A stretch of DNA of 24,806 bases from Oxalobacteraceae bacterium (GCA_003537575.1 DPRS01000035.1:71732-96537); one strand, 5' to 3'; counted from the stretch's first letter, positions 15,707-23,821 are shown. Numbers and translations are program-made. Notes: generated by a model from the sequence alone, not told the origin.

Positions 15707-15915
15707 TCACCTCGATTGCGCAGCGCTCCGTGACGATGTCCCTGAAGGCATGTCGGGGTGACTCGCCACGGGGGCGGGGCCGACGGCGCCTTTGGGCGCA
15801 TTAATCGTGCTCGACATATCCCAGCCACCACCGAGCGCCTTATACAGCGCCACCAATTGTACGGCGGCGCTGCTATGGGCGCGCGCGACCGCAGTCCCGG
15901 CTTCATGCAATTCAC
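15707..15915 (-). pseudogene. C-terminal scrap of a NodT/OprM-type outer-membrane efflux protein
   Basis: The minus-strand frame reads LHEAGTAVARAHSSAAVQLVALYKALGGGWD and then about 35 less conserved residues to a stop at 15707. The A----A-VQLV-LYKALGGGW stretch is the hallmark end of RND/ABC outer-membrane channels. Everything before it (roughly 400 residues) is missing and replaced by a transposase fragment in the same frame. It may be the relic of the channel once serving an exporter such as the one at 9470-12566, but that is inference. Confidence 0.6.
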
Positions 15916-16035
15916 GAATTCTGGTGTGGATGGTGTTGCGCGACAGCCCGGTGTGCTTGCCAATTTCATGCAGCGACAGCTTGTCGCGCATGTGCATCCT
16001 GCGGACTCTTTTCTCAAAATTTCCATAGTGATCAC
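15916..16035 (-). pseudogene. N-terminal fragment of an IS21-like transposase (helix-turn-helix)
   Basis: A GTG at 16035, 8 bases after aggag, begins MITMEILRK; a one-base frameshift then leads to VRRMHMRDKLSLHEIGKHTGLSRNTI. This is a helix-turn-helix opening like that of IS21-type IstA transposases. The frame then runs directly into the efflux-channel scrap. No terminal repeats or further transposase parts are visible. Family assignment is tentative. Confidence 0.5.
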
Positions 16036-16110
16036 TTTTTTATCTCCTGCCTGGAAATTGGGCAGAGGTAGTAGAACACAGGGGATAATTTGGACGGATT
16101 TTAAGCCTCG

Positions 16111-16167
16111 TTTTGTGGCAAAAATTGGGGCATTTGTGTAAATCATTGATTTTCAATGTGCCAGTTG
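16111..16167 (+). other. Island-end sequence next to att copy 2 (probable integrase arm sites)
   Basis: The counterpart of 9028-9084: same distance to the tRNA-Cys repeat, 18 of the first 20 bases identical, with shared ttgattt. The two copies diverge elsewhere, as expected for ends of related but different elements. Confidence 0.55.
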
Positions 16168-16214
16168 GGCCTGCAAAGCCGTAGACGCCGGTTCAATTCC
16201 GACCCCCGCCTCCA
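16168..16214 (+). repeat. Attachment-site copy 2: 3' part of tRNA-Cys(GCA)
   Basis: 47 bp identical to 9085-9131, 7,083 bp away, same orientation. The 5' half of the tRNA is again absent; even the outer anticodon-stem pairing is lost on the 5' side (tgggc versus acggc in copy 1). No terminator follows. A ruined integrase gene starts 133 bases downstream, the usual position of an integrase next to its att site. Confidence 0.88.
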
Positions 16215-16274
16215 CAAATTCAAAAACTTAGCTAATCTCAGCTGAGTTCAAAACAGGTTCATGTCACTTCACTA

Positions 16275-16290
16275 GTGTGGCATGCCACAC
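16275..16290. repeat. 16-bp perfect palindrome
   Basis: gtgtggcatgccacac, between att copy 2 and the integrase remnant; a possible regulator or directionality-factor site. Confidence 0.5.
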
Positions 16291-16346
16291 CTGGAACGGC
16301 CAATTTGCCGTTGACACGAAATCGGTCGTCGACCAAAAATAACCAC

Positions 16347-17165
16347 ATGCGACCATCAAACAGCGTGCCAACGGCACTTTCCCGTTACGCCTCTCCAGCA
16401 AGCTGTTACTCAAGCCGCTGTACGCGACCTTTGACTCCCACGAACAAGCGCAAGCCTACGGCATCCAGCTGGAAGGATTGCTGGCGCAAGGAGTCGTGCC
16501 CACCTCTCTGCTGGAACGCTCTAAAGCCGGCCAGGAAATCTGGACCGTCTCGCGTTGTATCGCCGAATATCTACGCGCCAATGCCGTTCCGCTATCCAAT
16601 ATCAAGCTACTCGATACGCTACGCCCGTTATTGGCGGGCGCCGGTACCGGCCACTTGAATTACGATTGGGCCGAAGCCTGGGTGCGAACAATGAAGCGTA
16701 AACAGGTGCTTTCCCCATCAACGATCCGTCATCGTCATGGCGCGCTGTTTTGACTGGATGGTGCGCAAGCACCCGGGCATCATGGCGCAAAATCCGCTGC
16801 GCCTGCTCAAGCGTGGTTTTCGACGTATCCGGAGGAGGACCGCAAGATCGTGATCGTGGCTGGCAAGCAGCCGAAGTTCGATACGGAGCGTGACCGGCGC
16901 CTTGAGCCTGATGACGAAGCACGGATCCTGGATGTGCTTGCGCCGCTACCCAATGAAAAAATGTTTTTCTGCTGGCGCTCGACATTGACCAAGTTAGCCT
17001 CCTGAAAAAGACGATCCATCTCGACCGCAGGAAGAATGGCGATAGTCGCCAAGTGCCGCTTTCAAGTACCGCCATAACGCTCCTGGGTGATTTCATGGAA
17101 ATCCAAGCCGACAACATCAACCAGCGCAAGCGTCGGCTCTTCCGTTATTGGAATGGTCGGCTGGC
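16347..17165 (+). pseudogene. Tyrosine integrase remnant with multiple frameshifts and an internal deletion
   Basis: The pieces read in order as one integrase. ATG 16347 is followed by a one-base loss (ATGCGACC where ATG GCG ACC is expected). Then comes ATIKQRANGTFPLRLSSKLL and on to RHGAL (to 16742). A second frame gives CFDWMVRKHPGIMAQNPLRLLKRG. A third gives YPEEDRKIVIVAGKQPKFDTERDRRLEPDDEARIL to MFF, and a fourth ALDIDQVSLLKKTIHLDRRKNGDSRQVPLSSTA to LFRYWNG. About a dozen codons around the first catalytic Arg (M-MRE-Y) are deleted, and the HxLRH and Tyr boxes are missing. It is clearly dead. It lies directly beside att copy 2, so it probably once served it. Confidence 0.82.
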
Positions 17166-18000
17166 AAGGCATAGGCAGAGCCATATGGTCGGAAAGCGCT
17201 CTGGCTGAAATGGTCGCGCTTGAACGATGGAAAAAGCGGGATCGCCCGAATGGCTTGCGGTGCGTGATCGACAACGGACGCGCGATGGATGATCAGGCGA
17301 TGTGCCTGGTTGCCATTAATAAGGCAGGGACGGCAAGCTGCATGCTGTCCGTCGGTGAGAACGCATGCACTGAATTTTGCATTTACAGGCCAGGCATCAA
17401 AGTAGGGCAGGTCACGACTGCAACGCCGGAACGCAGCTTGTGCGCTGCCGGATGTAGAAGCGTTTGCGATTCTTGGCGCATCTGCATTCAATTTAAAAAA
17501 TAATGAGATTTTCGTGAAGGCGCAAGCCTGTCGGCCTGATGTTCATTCGCAAGCGGTCGGGACGGGACGGTTTTCGTGTGGATTAGCTTTGTCATCTGGC
17601 AGATGTGTGCCGAAATTCGCAATTTCTGGCTTTAATCGCTCGTCTATACGTAAAATTGTCTGCGCGTTTTAACGCGGTTTCAGTAGACAGAGACTGCATC
17701 AGATGCAGTAACCCAGATTTGACCAGCCATAGGTTGTCAGGGTCGGTCAAACTTTGAAACTTCATGAATGATTGCTTCCAAGGCCAAAAGCAGTCCACCG
17801 CCTACAGAGCCGAGGTATGGTTGACATCGCACGCCTTGGAGTACTGTTCTCAAACCTGTACTTGCCTGCTGTTTCTGATAGCCTCCTAATGTGGCGGCCT
17901 GACTTCTGCTTTCGTGCGGAGTTGGCCCTCGCTCACCCAGAAAAAATGACATGCTCCAGGATTCAACATAGACCATATATAACAGTATCTAGCTCCACTA
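17166..18000. other. Unassigned sequence, probably degraded island DNA
   Basis: 835 bases between the integrase remnant and the nuclease fragment. Open frames occur on both strands (for example plus 17087-17503 and minus 17737-17976), but none gives recognisable protein sequence or has a ribosome site I trust. A 7-bp inverted repeat (tttgacc / ggtcaaa) lies near 17717-17755. Confidence 0.4.
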
Positions 18001-18362
18001 TGCACCGCCTAGATCGGCCCAGGAGAATCCTGCAAGGCGACCTCGCAGCAGGAGAGTTCGAGAAGCTCACTGCCGCACTGGTGAGCGACCTGACTGGCGT
18101 CGGAATCGCTGTCGCGGCAAGTGGTTTCCAGCACGGCGGTGATGCTGGTCCAGCAGGTCGAGAAGGTCGCAGATTTCGGGTTGAGATGAAGAGATACTCT
18201 GACACGACGAGCCTCAGCAATCGAGAACTACTCGGCGAAGTCGATCACGCGATCACGCGCGACAAAGCACTGGAGGGCTGGTTCCTGGTTGCCACGCGTG
18301 AGGTGACGGAACAACTTGAGCTGGAGCTGCAGGACAAGAGCGAAAAGGAAGGTATTCCCTAA
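18001..18362 (+). pseudogene. Truncated PD-(D/E)XK nuclease-domain protein, defence-system type
   Basis: From ATG 18001 (start uncertain; the frame is open upstream) 120 residues read ILQGDLAAGEFEKLTAALVSDL, GFQHGGDAGPAGREGRRFRV, EMKRYSDTTSLSNRELLGE, ending LQDKSEKEGIP and a stop. Asp in GGDAG and Glu-x-Lys in VEMKRY form a PD-(D/E)XK site, and the D-AGP-GR-GRRFR-E-K-Y-DTTSLS-REL-GE pattern is a conserved nuclease module that I associate with large multi-domain NTPase defence proteins. The frame ends exactly where the repeated lysR-flank sequence begins (18359), so the rest was cut off by that junction. It is therefore a relic, not a complete gene. Confidence 0.62.
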
Positions 18363-18382
18363 GTTGACGGCGTAAAGGCTGC
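18359..18382 (+). repeat. 24-bp repeat at a rearrangement junction (copy at 22738-22761)
   Basis: These 24 bases, starting ctaagttgacgg, are identical to 22738-22761, where they lie 20 bases beyond the lysR stop codon. Here they abut the nuclease fragment on the left and lysR codons 10-1 on the right. This marks both the island boundary and a deletion of about 0.9 kb of lysR. Confidence 0.9.
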
Positions 18383-18406
18383 GGTGGAGGGGATCTTTTG
18401 GCGCAT
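18359..18406 (-). pseudogene. lysR stub: 10 authentic codons plus 5 from the deletion junction
   Basis: Minus-strand ATG 18406 reads MRQKIPSTAA and then FTPST-stop. The first ten residues match the intact LysR (MRRKIPSTAA) with one change. The rest comes from the lysR downstream flank. An internal deletion therefore removed almost the entire regulator while leaving its promoter region. Confidence 0.88.
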
Positions 18407-18529
18407 GAAATCGGCTCCCGTGTGGTATCAACTACAAGTGCTGTTTACGCACAATTCAGTGCAAACAAATCGTTTGTCGGATGACATTTGAGATTGTACA
18501 GTAGCCCCACGATAAGCCAACCAAGTGAG
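18383..18529. promoter_or_regulatory. Duplicate copy of the lysR-gcdH control region, before the substrate-binding-protein gene
   Basis: 147 bases align without gaps to 23669-23815 with 14 mismatches by direct count (about 90% identical). The segment includes the lysR start, the divergent promoter and a 13-bp dyad acaaatcgtttgt (18465-18477) conserved in both copies, a candidate LysR operator. It probably brings the transporter gene under the surviving LysR. Confidence 0.85.
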
Positions 18530-18631
18530 GGCAGGTTAGACGTTTCCTTGGATTGATCCTGCCTGGGGCAGTCCGCAGTGCTGGCGTAATTGCTATCGTT
18601 TTTGCACACAAATAATTTTGGAGACAAAGCT

Positions 18632-19843
18632 ATGAACACGTTGAAAATCACCGCCTGTGCCGCCATGCTGGCCTGCGCCACCTTGGCGGCACAGGCCGCC
18701 GGTATCTCTGACGATAAAGTCAAGATCGGCGTGCTGACCGATATATCAGGACAGTACTCCGATTCGGGCGGCTTGGGCTCGGTCGAGGCTGCCAAGATGG
18801 CGGTGGAAGACTTTGGCGCCAAGGTGCTGGGTAAACCGGTGGAGGTGATTTTTGCCGACCACCTGAACAAGGCCGACATTGGCGGCGCCAAGGCCCGCCA
18901 GTGGTGGGATACCGAAGGCGTGGACCTGATCATCGACCTCAACAACTCGGCCATCGCCGGCGCCGTGTTCGGCCTGGCCAAAGAGCGCAACAAGGTCGCC
19001 ATTAGCACCGGCGCCATCTCCACGGGCCTGACCAACGAATTCTGCGGCCCCACCTCGATCCATTACACTGTCGATTCCTATGCGTTGGCCAAAACGGCGG
19101 TCGGAAGCATTCTGGCCCAGGGCAAGAAAGACTGGTACACCATCGCCGTCGATTACTCATACGGCAAGGTGACTGCGGCCACCGTGGCCGATTTCGTCAA
19201 AGAAGACGGCGGCAAGGTGCTCGGGACGATTTATCACCCGTTCAACGCCAGCGATTTTTCCTCTTTCATGATGCAGGCGAAGTCCAGCAAGGCCCAAGTG
19301 GTGGCGCTGGCCAATGCCACGCAGGACACAGTGAACTCGATCAAGGCCGCGCGTGAATTCGGCATGACCAAGGACATGACCTTCGTGCCGCAGCTCGTTT
19401 ACATCAATGACGCGCACGCCATGGGCCTGGAAGTGGGGCAGGGTCTGACCTTCGCTACCGCCTTCTATTGGGATCGCAATGACGCATCGCGTGCCTGGTC
19501 CAAAAAATACCAGGCCCGCATGAAGAAGATGCCGTCGATGAACCAGGCCAGCGTCTATTCCGCCGTCACCCAGTACCTCAAGGCCATCGAAGCCGCCGGC
19601 ACCGACGAAGGCGTGGCAGTCGTCAGTCAGCTCAAGAAGGTGAAGATCAACGACATGTTCTCCCAAAATGGCTATGTGCGCGAAGACGGCCGTATGGTGC
19701 ACGACATGTTTCTGGCGCAGATGAAGTCACCCAAGGAATCGAAGGGTCCGTGGGATTACTATAAGATACTCGCTACGATTCCCGGCGACAAGGCCTTTCA
19801 GCCGCTGTCCAAGAGCACGTGCTCGCTTGTTGCAAAAAGATGA
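18632..19843 (+). CDS. Branched-chain-type ABC transporter substrate-binding protein
   Basis: Start ATG 18632 behind ggaga; upstream in-frame codons lack a signal peptide. The 403-residue product opens with a Sec signal peptide (MNTLKITACAAMLACATLAA, cleavage after AQA near 22). It continues as a Leu/Ile/Val-binding-like (LivK/type 1 periplasmic) fold: DDKVKIGVLTDISGQYSDSG, VEVIFADHLNKADIG, VDLIIDLNNSAIAGAVFGLA, and a hinge FNASDFSSFMMQAKSSKAQVVALA. It would capture a ligand in the periplasm. Relatives bind amides, aromatic acids and short carboxylates as well as amino acids. No permease or ATPase genes are in the window, so partners are elsewhere. The duplicated LysR control region lies 103 bases upstream. 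Confidence 0.88.
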   Translation: MNTLKITACAAMLACATLAAQAAGISDDKVKIGVLTDISGQYSDSGGLGSVEAAKMAVEDFGAKVLGKPVEVIFADHLNKADIGGAKARQWWDTEGVDLIIDLNNSAIAGAVFGLAKERNKVAISTGAISTGLTNEFCGPTSIHYTVDSYALAKTAVGSILAQGKKDWYTIAVDYSYGKVTAATVADFVKEDGGKVLGTIYHPFNASDFSSFMMQAKSSKAQVVALANATQDTVNSIKAAREFGMTKDMTFVPQLVYINDAHAMGLEVGQGLTFATAFYWDRNDASRAWSKKYQARMKKMPSMNQASVYSAVTQYLKAIEAAGTDEGVAVVSQLKKVKINDMFSQNGYVREDGRMVHDMFLAQMKSPKESKGPWDYYKILATIPGDKAFQPLSKSTCSLVAKR

Positions 19844-19970
19844 GCAGCCAAATCGCTCTGGATCTGAACTAACGCCTGATTGTGCTTGAGGCAACGTTAA
19901 ATAAGTGTTTTGACGGCCCGATAGCTTCCAGTTCGCCATTCACCCGCTGAAGCTTGGGCCGTATTTTTTC

Positions 19971-19985
19971 GCCGGTTTTACCGGC
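19971..19985. terminator. Small hairpin between the binding-protein and alcohol dehydrogenase genes
   Basis: gccgg-tttta-ccggc, preceded by attttttc. A weak attenuator or terminator candidate 22 bases before the dehydrogenase start. Confidence 0.3.
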
Positions 19986-20006
19986 AACTTCATCAGGAAT
20001 TCAATC

Positions 20007-21161
20007 ATGAATTCATTCCACTTTGAAACCACTCCGCGCATCATCTGCCACAGCGGTGCCTGCGCCGGCCTGGGTGAGGCAGCGCGCAATCTGGGCATCC
20101 GCCATGCTTTTTTCGTCACTGACAATGGACTGCACCAGGCTGGATTGACGACTTCCGCCATCGATGCGCTCAAGGCTGCGGGTATCGCCGTGTCCATCTT
20201 CAGCGCCGTTCAAGCGGATCCGCCCGAGTCCGTCATCGTGCAGGCAGCTGCCTCGGCGCGCGAGGCAGGCGCGGATGGCGTCATTGGCTTCGGCGGCGGC
20301 AGTTCCATGGATACAGCCAAGCTCGTTGCGCTGCTGGTCAAGTCTCCGCAGGAACTGTCCGGTATTTATGGGGTGGGGCTGGCGCGTGGCCCGCGTCTGC
20401 CGCTGATCCAGATTCCCACCACCGCTGGCACCGGCTCCGAGGTCACGCCCATTTCCGTCGTCACCACGCCAACCGACGAAAAAAAGCCCGTGGTCTCCTC
20501 CTTTTTGCTGCCCGACATCGCGCTGCTGGACCCGCAACTGACCATCGCGCTGCCACCTGCCATCACCGGCGCAACCGGCATCGATGCCTTGGTGCATGCC
20601 ATCGAATCCTTGTCCACGCACCTCAAGCGTAATCCTTTGTCTGATCTGCTCGCCATCAAGGCCGTGCAGATGGTCTACAGCCACCTGCCGAAGGCGGTGA
20701 AGGACGGCGGGAATCTGGAAGTGCGCGAACAGATGCTGCTGGCCTCGCTGTTCGCGGGCATGGCGTTCTCCAACGCATCGGTGGGGGCGGTCCACGCTTT
20801 CGCCTACCCGCTGGGCGTACGCTTCCATGTGCCGCATGGTCTGTCGAATTCGCTGATGCTGCCGCATATCCTGCGCTTCAACCTGAAGGCGGGCGAAGCC
20901 GCCTATGCCTTGCTGGGGCGCAGCATTCGTCCCGAACTGGGCACAGCCTCAGACGCGCAGGCGGCTGCGGCATTCGTCGATGCGGTGTCGGAGTTGGTGG
21001 CCCAGATGCCGTGCGCCCAGCGCCTGCGCGACGTCGGGATCGGTCGCGATGACCTGCCTGTGCTGGCTAAGGATGTCATGGGGATACAGCGGCTGCTGGC
21101 CCACAACCCGCGCCCCATTACTCCCGATGACGCAATGGCCCTGTACGCCAGTGCCTTTTGA
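20007..21161 (+). CDS. Iron-containing alcohol dehydrogenase (group III)
   Basis: 384 residues from ATG 20007 with aggaat before it. NAD-binding motif GFGGGSSMDTAK (94-105), conserved IPTTAGTGSEVTP (136-148), and the metal ligands Asp193 and His197 (GIDALVHAIES), His263 (AVHAFAYPLG) and His277 (VPHGLSNSL). It interconverts an alcohol or omega-hydroxy acid with the aldehyde, using NAD and Fe2+. It is 28 bases upstream of an aldehyde dehydrogenase, so the pair would oxidise an alcohol group to the acid in two steps. The similarity to 4-hydroxybutyrate/1,3-propanediol-type enzymes is general; the substrate is not fixed by sequence. Confidence 0.9.
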   Translation: MNSFHFETTPRIICHSGACAGLGEAARNLGIRHAFFVTDNGLHQAGLTTSAIDALKAAGIAVSIFSAVQADPPESVIVQAAASAREAGADGVIGFGGGSSMDTAKLVALLVKSPQELSGIYGVGLARGPRLPLIQIPTTAGTGSEVTPISVVTTPTDEKKPVVSSFLLPDIALLDPQLTIALPPAITGATGIDALVHAIESLSTHLKRNPLSDLLAIKAVQMVYSHLPKAVKDGGNLEVREQMLLASLFAGMAFSNASVGAVHAFAYPLGVRFHVPHGLSNSLMLPHILRFNLKAGEAAYALLGRSIRPELGTASDAQAAAAFVDAVSELVAQMPCAQRLRDVGIGRDDLPVLAKDVMGIQRLLAHNPRPITPDDAMALYASAF

Positions 21162-21189
21162 CTCACACCCCACGACGCACGCACTCAAC

Positions 21190-22638
21190 ATGAATTCCTC
21201 TCTTCATTACAACTATGTCGGCGGCGACTGGGTCAACGGCGCCACTGAAAGGCATAACCTCAATCCATCGGACTTGGCGGATTTGATCGGCATCTATGCC
21301 GGCGCCAACGAGGCGCAGACACAAGCAGCTATCGATGCTGCCTTCGATGCCCGCGCACCCTGGGCAGCCTGGACGGCCGAGCAACGGGCCGATGCCCTGG
21401 ATCGCATCGGCGCAGAAATCCTGGCAAGAGCCAAGGAACTCGGCCACCTGCTGTCGCGGGAAGAGGGCAAGACTCTAGCCGAAGGCATTGGCGAAGCTAC
21501 TCGAGCCGGACGTATCTTCCGGTTCTTTGCGGCCGAGTCACTGCGTTGTGGCGGCGACCTCCTTCCTGCTATTCGGCCGGGGGTCGCCGTGGAGGTCACG
21601 CGCGAACCCGAAGGCGTCGTAGGCATCATCACACCGTGGAACTTCCCGCTGGCGATTCCGGCCTGGAAGATTGCGCCCGCCCTGGCCTACGGCAACACCG
21701 TGGTATTCAAACCTGCTGATCTGGTGCCAGGCAGCGCCTGGGCACTCACGGAAATCATTGTCCGGGTGGGCGGCTTGCCGCCTGGCGTTTTCAATCTGGT
21801 CATGGGCCCCGGCTCCAAGGTGGGAAACACGCTGATAAACTCCGCAAAAGTCAGGGCCGTCAGCTTCACGGGTTCGGCGACCACGGGAAGGCAGGTAGGG
21901 CTGGCGTGCATGGAGCGCGGCGCCAAGGTGCAGATGGAAATGGGGGGCAAGAATCCGTTGGTCATTCTCAACGATGCGGATCTGCAGACCGCCGTATCGG
22001 TGGCCATTCAGGGCTCGTTCTATTCCACGGGCCAACGCTGCACGGGTTCCAGCCGCCTGATCGTGGAGACGGGCATTCACGATGCCTTTGTCGATGCGAT
22101 GCGCCAGCATATGTCTGCACTGAACATTGGCCATGCGCTGAAGCAAGGCACGGACATCGGCCCTGTCGCCAGCGAAGACCAGTTGCGGCAGGACTTTGAG
22201 TACATCCGTCTCGGTGTTGATGAAGGTGCCCGTCTGGCTTGCGGCGGCGAATTGCTGGAGCGCGATACACGGGGCTACTATCTCAGCCCGGCACTCCTGA
22301 CGGAAACCGATAACGCGATGCGGATCAACCGCGAAGAGATCTTCGGCCCCGTGGCCTCCGTCATCCGCGTGGACAGCTATGAGGAGGCACTGCACACCGC
22401 CAACGATACGGTGTTCGGGCTGTCCTCGGGGATCTGCACGACCTCGCTAAAATACGCCAGCGACTTCAAGCGCCGTTCCGCGGCCGGCATGGTGATGGTC
22501 AATGTTCCCACCGCAGGAGTGGACTACCACGCCCCTTTCGGTGGACGCAAAGGTTCGAGCTACGGTGCACGAGAACAAGGACCCTACGCTCGCGAGTTCT
22601 ATACCACGATCAAGACGGCATACACAGCCGCCGGTTGA
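21190..22638 (+). CDS. NAD(P)-dependent aldehyde dehydrogenase, 2,5-dioxovalerate (alpha-ketoglutarate semialdehyde) type
   Basis: ATG 21190 is chosen because the frame upstream only shadows the alcohol dehydrogenase; it gives 482 residues, the normal length. Catalytic residues: Asn151 in TPWNFP, Glu250 in QMEMGGKNP and Cys284 in GQRCTGSS; coenzyme motif VSFTGSATTGRQVG (225-238). The stretches AREEGKT-like LSREEGKTLAEGIGE and RPGVAVEVTREPEGVVGIIT strongly resemble alpha-ketoglutarate semialdehyde dehydrogenases, which also accept succinate and glutarate semialdehydes. With the alcohol dehydrogenase it would make a dicarboxylic acid from an omega-hydroxy acid. It is followed by a convergent lysR gene. 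Confidence 0.88.
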   Translation: MNSSLHYNYVGGDWVNGATERHNLNPSDLADLIGIYAGANEAQTQAAIDAAFDARAPWAAWTAEQRADALDRIGAEILARAKELGHLLSREEGKTLAEGIGEATRAGRIFRFFAAESLRCGGDLLPAIRPGVAVEVTREPEGVVGIITPWNFPLAIPAWKIAPALAYGNTVVFKPADLVPGSAWALTEIIVRVGGLPPGVFNLVMGPGSKVGNTLINSAKVRAVSFTGSATTGRQVGLACMERGAKVQMEMGGKNPLVILNDADLQTAVSVAIQGSFYSTGQRCTGSSRLIVETGIHDAFVDAMRQHMSALNIGHALKQGTDIGPVASEDQLRQDFEYIRLGVDEGARLACGGELLERDTRGYYLSPALLTETDNAMRINREEIFGPVASVIRVDSYEEALHTANDTVFGLSSGICTTSLKYASDFKRRSAAGMVMVNVPTAGVDYHAPFGGRKGSSYGAREQGPYAREFYTTIKTAYTAAG

Positions 22639-22737
22639 GCTTGCGCTGATCCCGCTCTAACCCATCGTGCCGGCACCACAACGGGAGTGCTGGCACTCAT
22701 CACTTGTGCAGTTCGCGCACCGAAAATTTCATGCAAG

Positions 22738-22761
22738 CTAAGTTGACGGCGTAAAGGCTGC
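22738..22761 (+). repeat. 24-bp repeat downstream of lysR (copy at 18359-18382)
   Basis: An exact copy of the junction sequence at 18359. This copy sits in its natural place, between the lysR end and the aldehyde dehydrogenase end. Confidence 0.9.
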
Positions 22762-22780
22762 CGCTTCGGCGCGACGCGCA

Positions 22781-23692
22781 TCATCCCAATCCTATCGGTT
22801 CCCGGTATGCCCGGGCTTGCGCTTCGAGCCAGGCACGGAATGCCGACAACGCGGGGTTCTCCGATTTCTGTTCGGGATAAATGAGGTAGTAAGAGCGGTC
22901 GCTCAGATACTCATGCCGCGCCACCTGCACCAGCAGGCCGCGGTCGAGCTCGTCTTCCACAAGAAAACGTGGAATCAAGGCAATGCCCAAGCCATGAATC
23001 GCCGCCTCCGACAGCATGGAGAAAAGCTCCAGGCGAGGGCCCGTCATATCGCCATCGACGTGCATGCCGCGCGACGTAAACCAGTCCCGCCATGCGTATG
23101 GGCGGGTGCTTTGCTGCAGCAGGGGATAGCGGTTCCAGTCGGAGCGAGTGAATGTCGTGCGCGGGCCGACCAGCTTCGGATTGCATACGGCAACCAGGTT
23201 TTCATGCATGAGGAAGACGCCTTCCGTTCCTGGCCATCGCGACTCTCCGGCGTGAATGGCGGCGTCGAAAGGCGTGTCATCAAACAGGAATGGCCGTGTC
23301 CGGGCAATCAGATTCACCGTGATGCCGGGATGTTCCTTCGCAAATGACGGAAGGCGAGGCAGCAGCCATTTCGTCGCGAAGGTCGGAACCACGCCGAGTT
23401 CCAGCGTGCCGCCATGCCCGCCCTTTGCCATCAGCTCCAATGTGTCGCGCTCCACCTCGTCGAGCCTGGACGTGACCTTCTTTGCGTAGCTCGTTCCCGC
23501 CTCCGTCAGGGCCACGCCACGCCGGGTGCGGCGAAACAGCTTTAAACCAAGAAAATCCTCCAGGGCCGCGATCTGCCGGCAAATCGCACTTTGTGTGACA
23601 GCCAGTTCATCGGCAGCCTTGGTGAAGCTCTGGTGACGCGCCGCCGATTCGAAGGCGGACAGGGCGGCGGTGGAGGGGATCTTTCGGCGCAT
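22781..23692 (-). CDS. LysR-family regulator, probable activator of gcdH (GcdR-like)
   Basis: 303 residues. The N-terminal winged helix-turn-helix is MRRKIPSTAALSAFESAARH, then SFTKAADELAVTQSAICRQI, then LFRRTRRGVALTEAG (about 1-65), the GcvA-like subgroup. The linker helix and two-lobed ligand domain follow (about 90-295). It is divergent from gcdH with 129 bases between the start codons, the classic arrangement for a LysR activator of its neighbour. The ligand might be glutarate or glutaryl-CoA by analogy with known GcdR-type systems, but this is inference. A near-identical N-terminal stub plus promoter occurs at 18359-18529, so this protein may control both promoters. Confidence 0.88.
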   Translation of the reverse strand: MRRKIPSTAALSAFESAARHQSFTKAADELAVTQSAICRQIAALEDFLGLKLFRRTRRGVALTEAGTSYAKKVTSRLDEVERDTLELMAKGGHGGTLELGVVPTFATKWLLPRLPSFAKEHPGITVNLIARTRPFLFDDTPFDAAIHAGESRWPGTEGVFLMHENLVAVCNPKLVGPRTTFTRSDWNRYPLLQQSTRPYAWRDWFTSRGMHVDGDMTGPRLELFSMLSEAAIHGLGIALIPRFLVEDELDRGLLVQVARHEYLSDRSYYLIYPEQKSENPALSAFRAWLEAQARAYREPIGLG

Positions 23693-23815
23693 GAAATCGG
23701 CTCCCGTGAGATATCAACTACAAGTGATATTTGCGCACAATTCAGTGCTAACAAATCGTTTGTCGGATGGAATTTCTGATTGTACAGTAACCCCACGATA
23801 AACTAACCAAGTGAG
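23669..23815. promoter_or_regulatory. Divergent lysR-gcdH control region
   Basis: Contains the lysR start and the promoters for both directions. The dyad acaaatcgtttgt at 23751-23763 is conserved in the copy at 18383-18529 and is the best operator candidate. Identity between the copies is 133 of 147 positions. Confidence 0.8.
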
Positions 23816-23821
23816 TTCGGA

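Noticed and set aside
17087..17503. Plus-strand frame of 138 codons after the integrase remnant
   Set aside because: It overlaps the integrase remnant in another frame, and has no ribosome site and no family resemblance.
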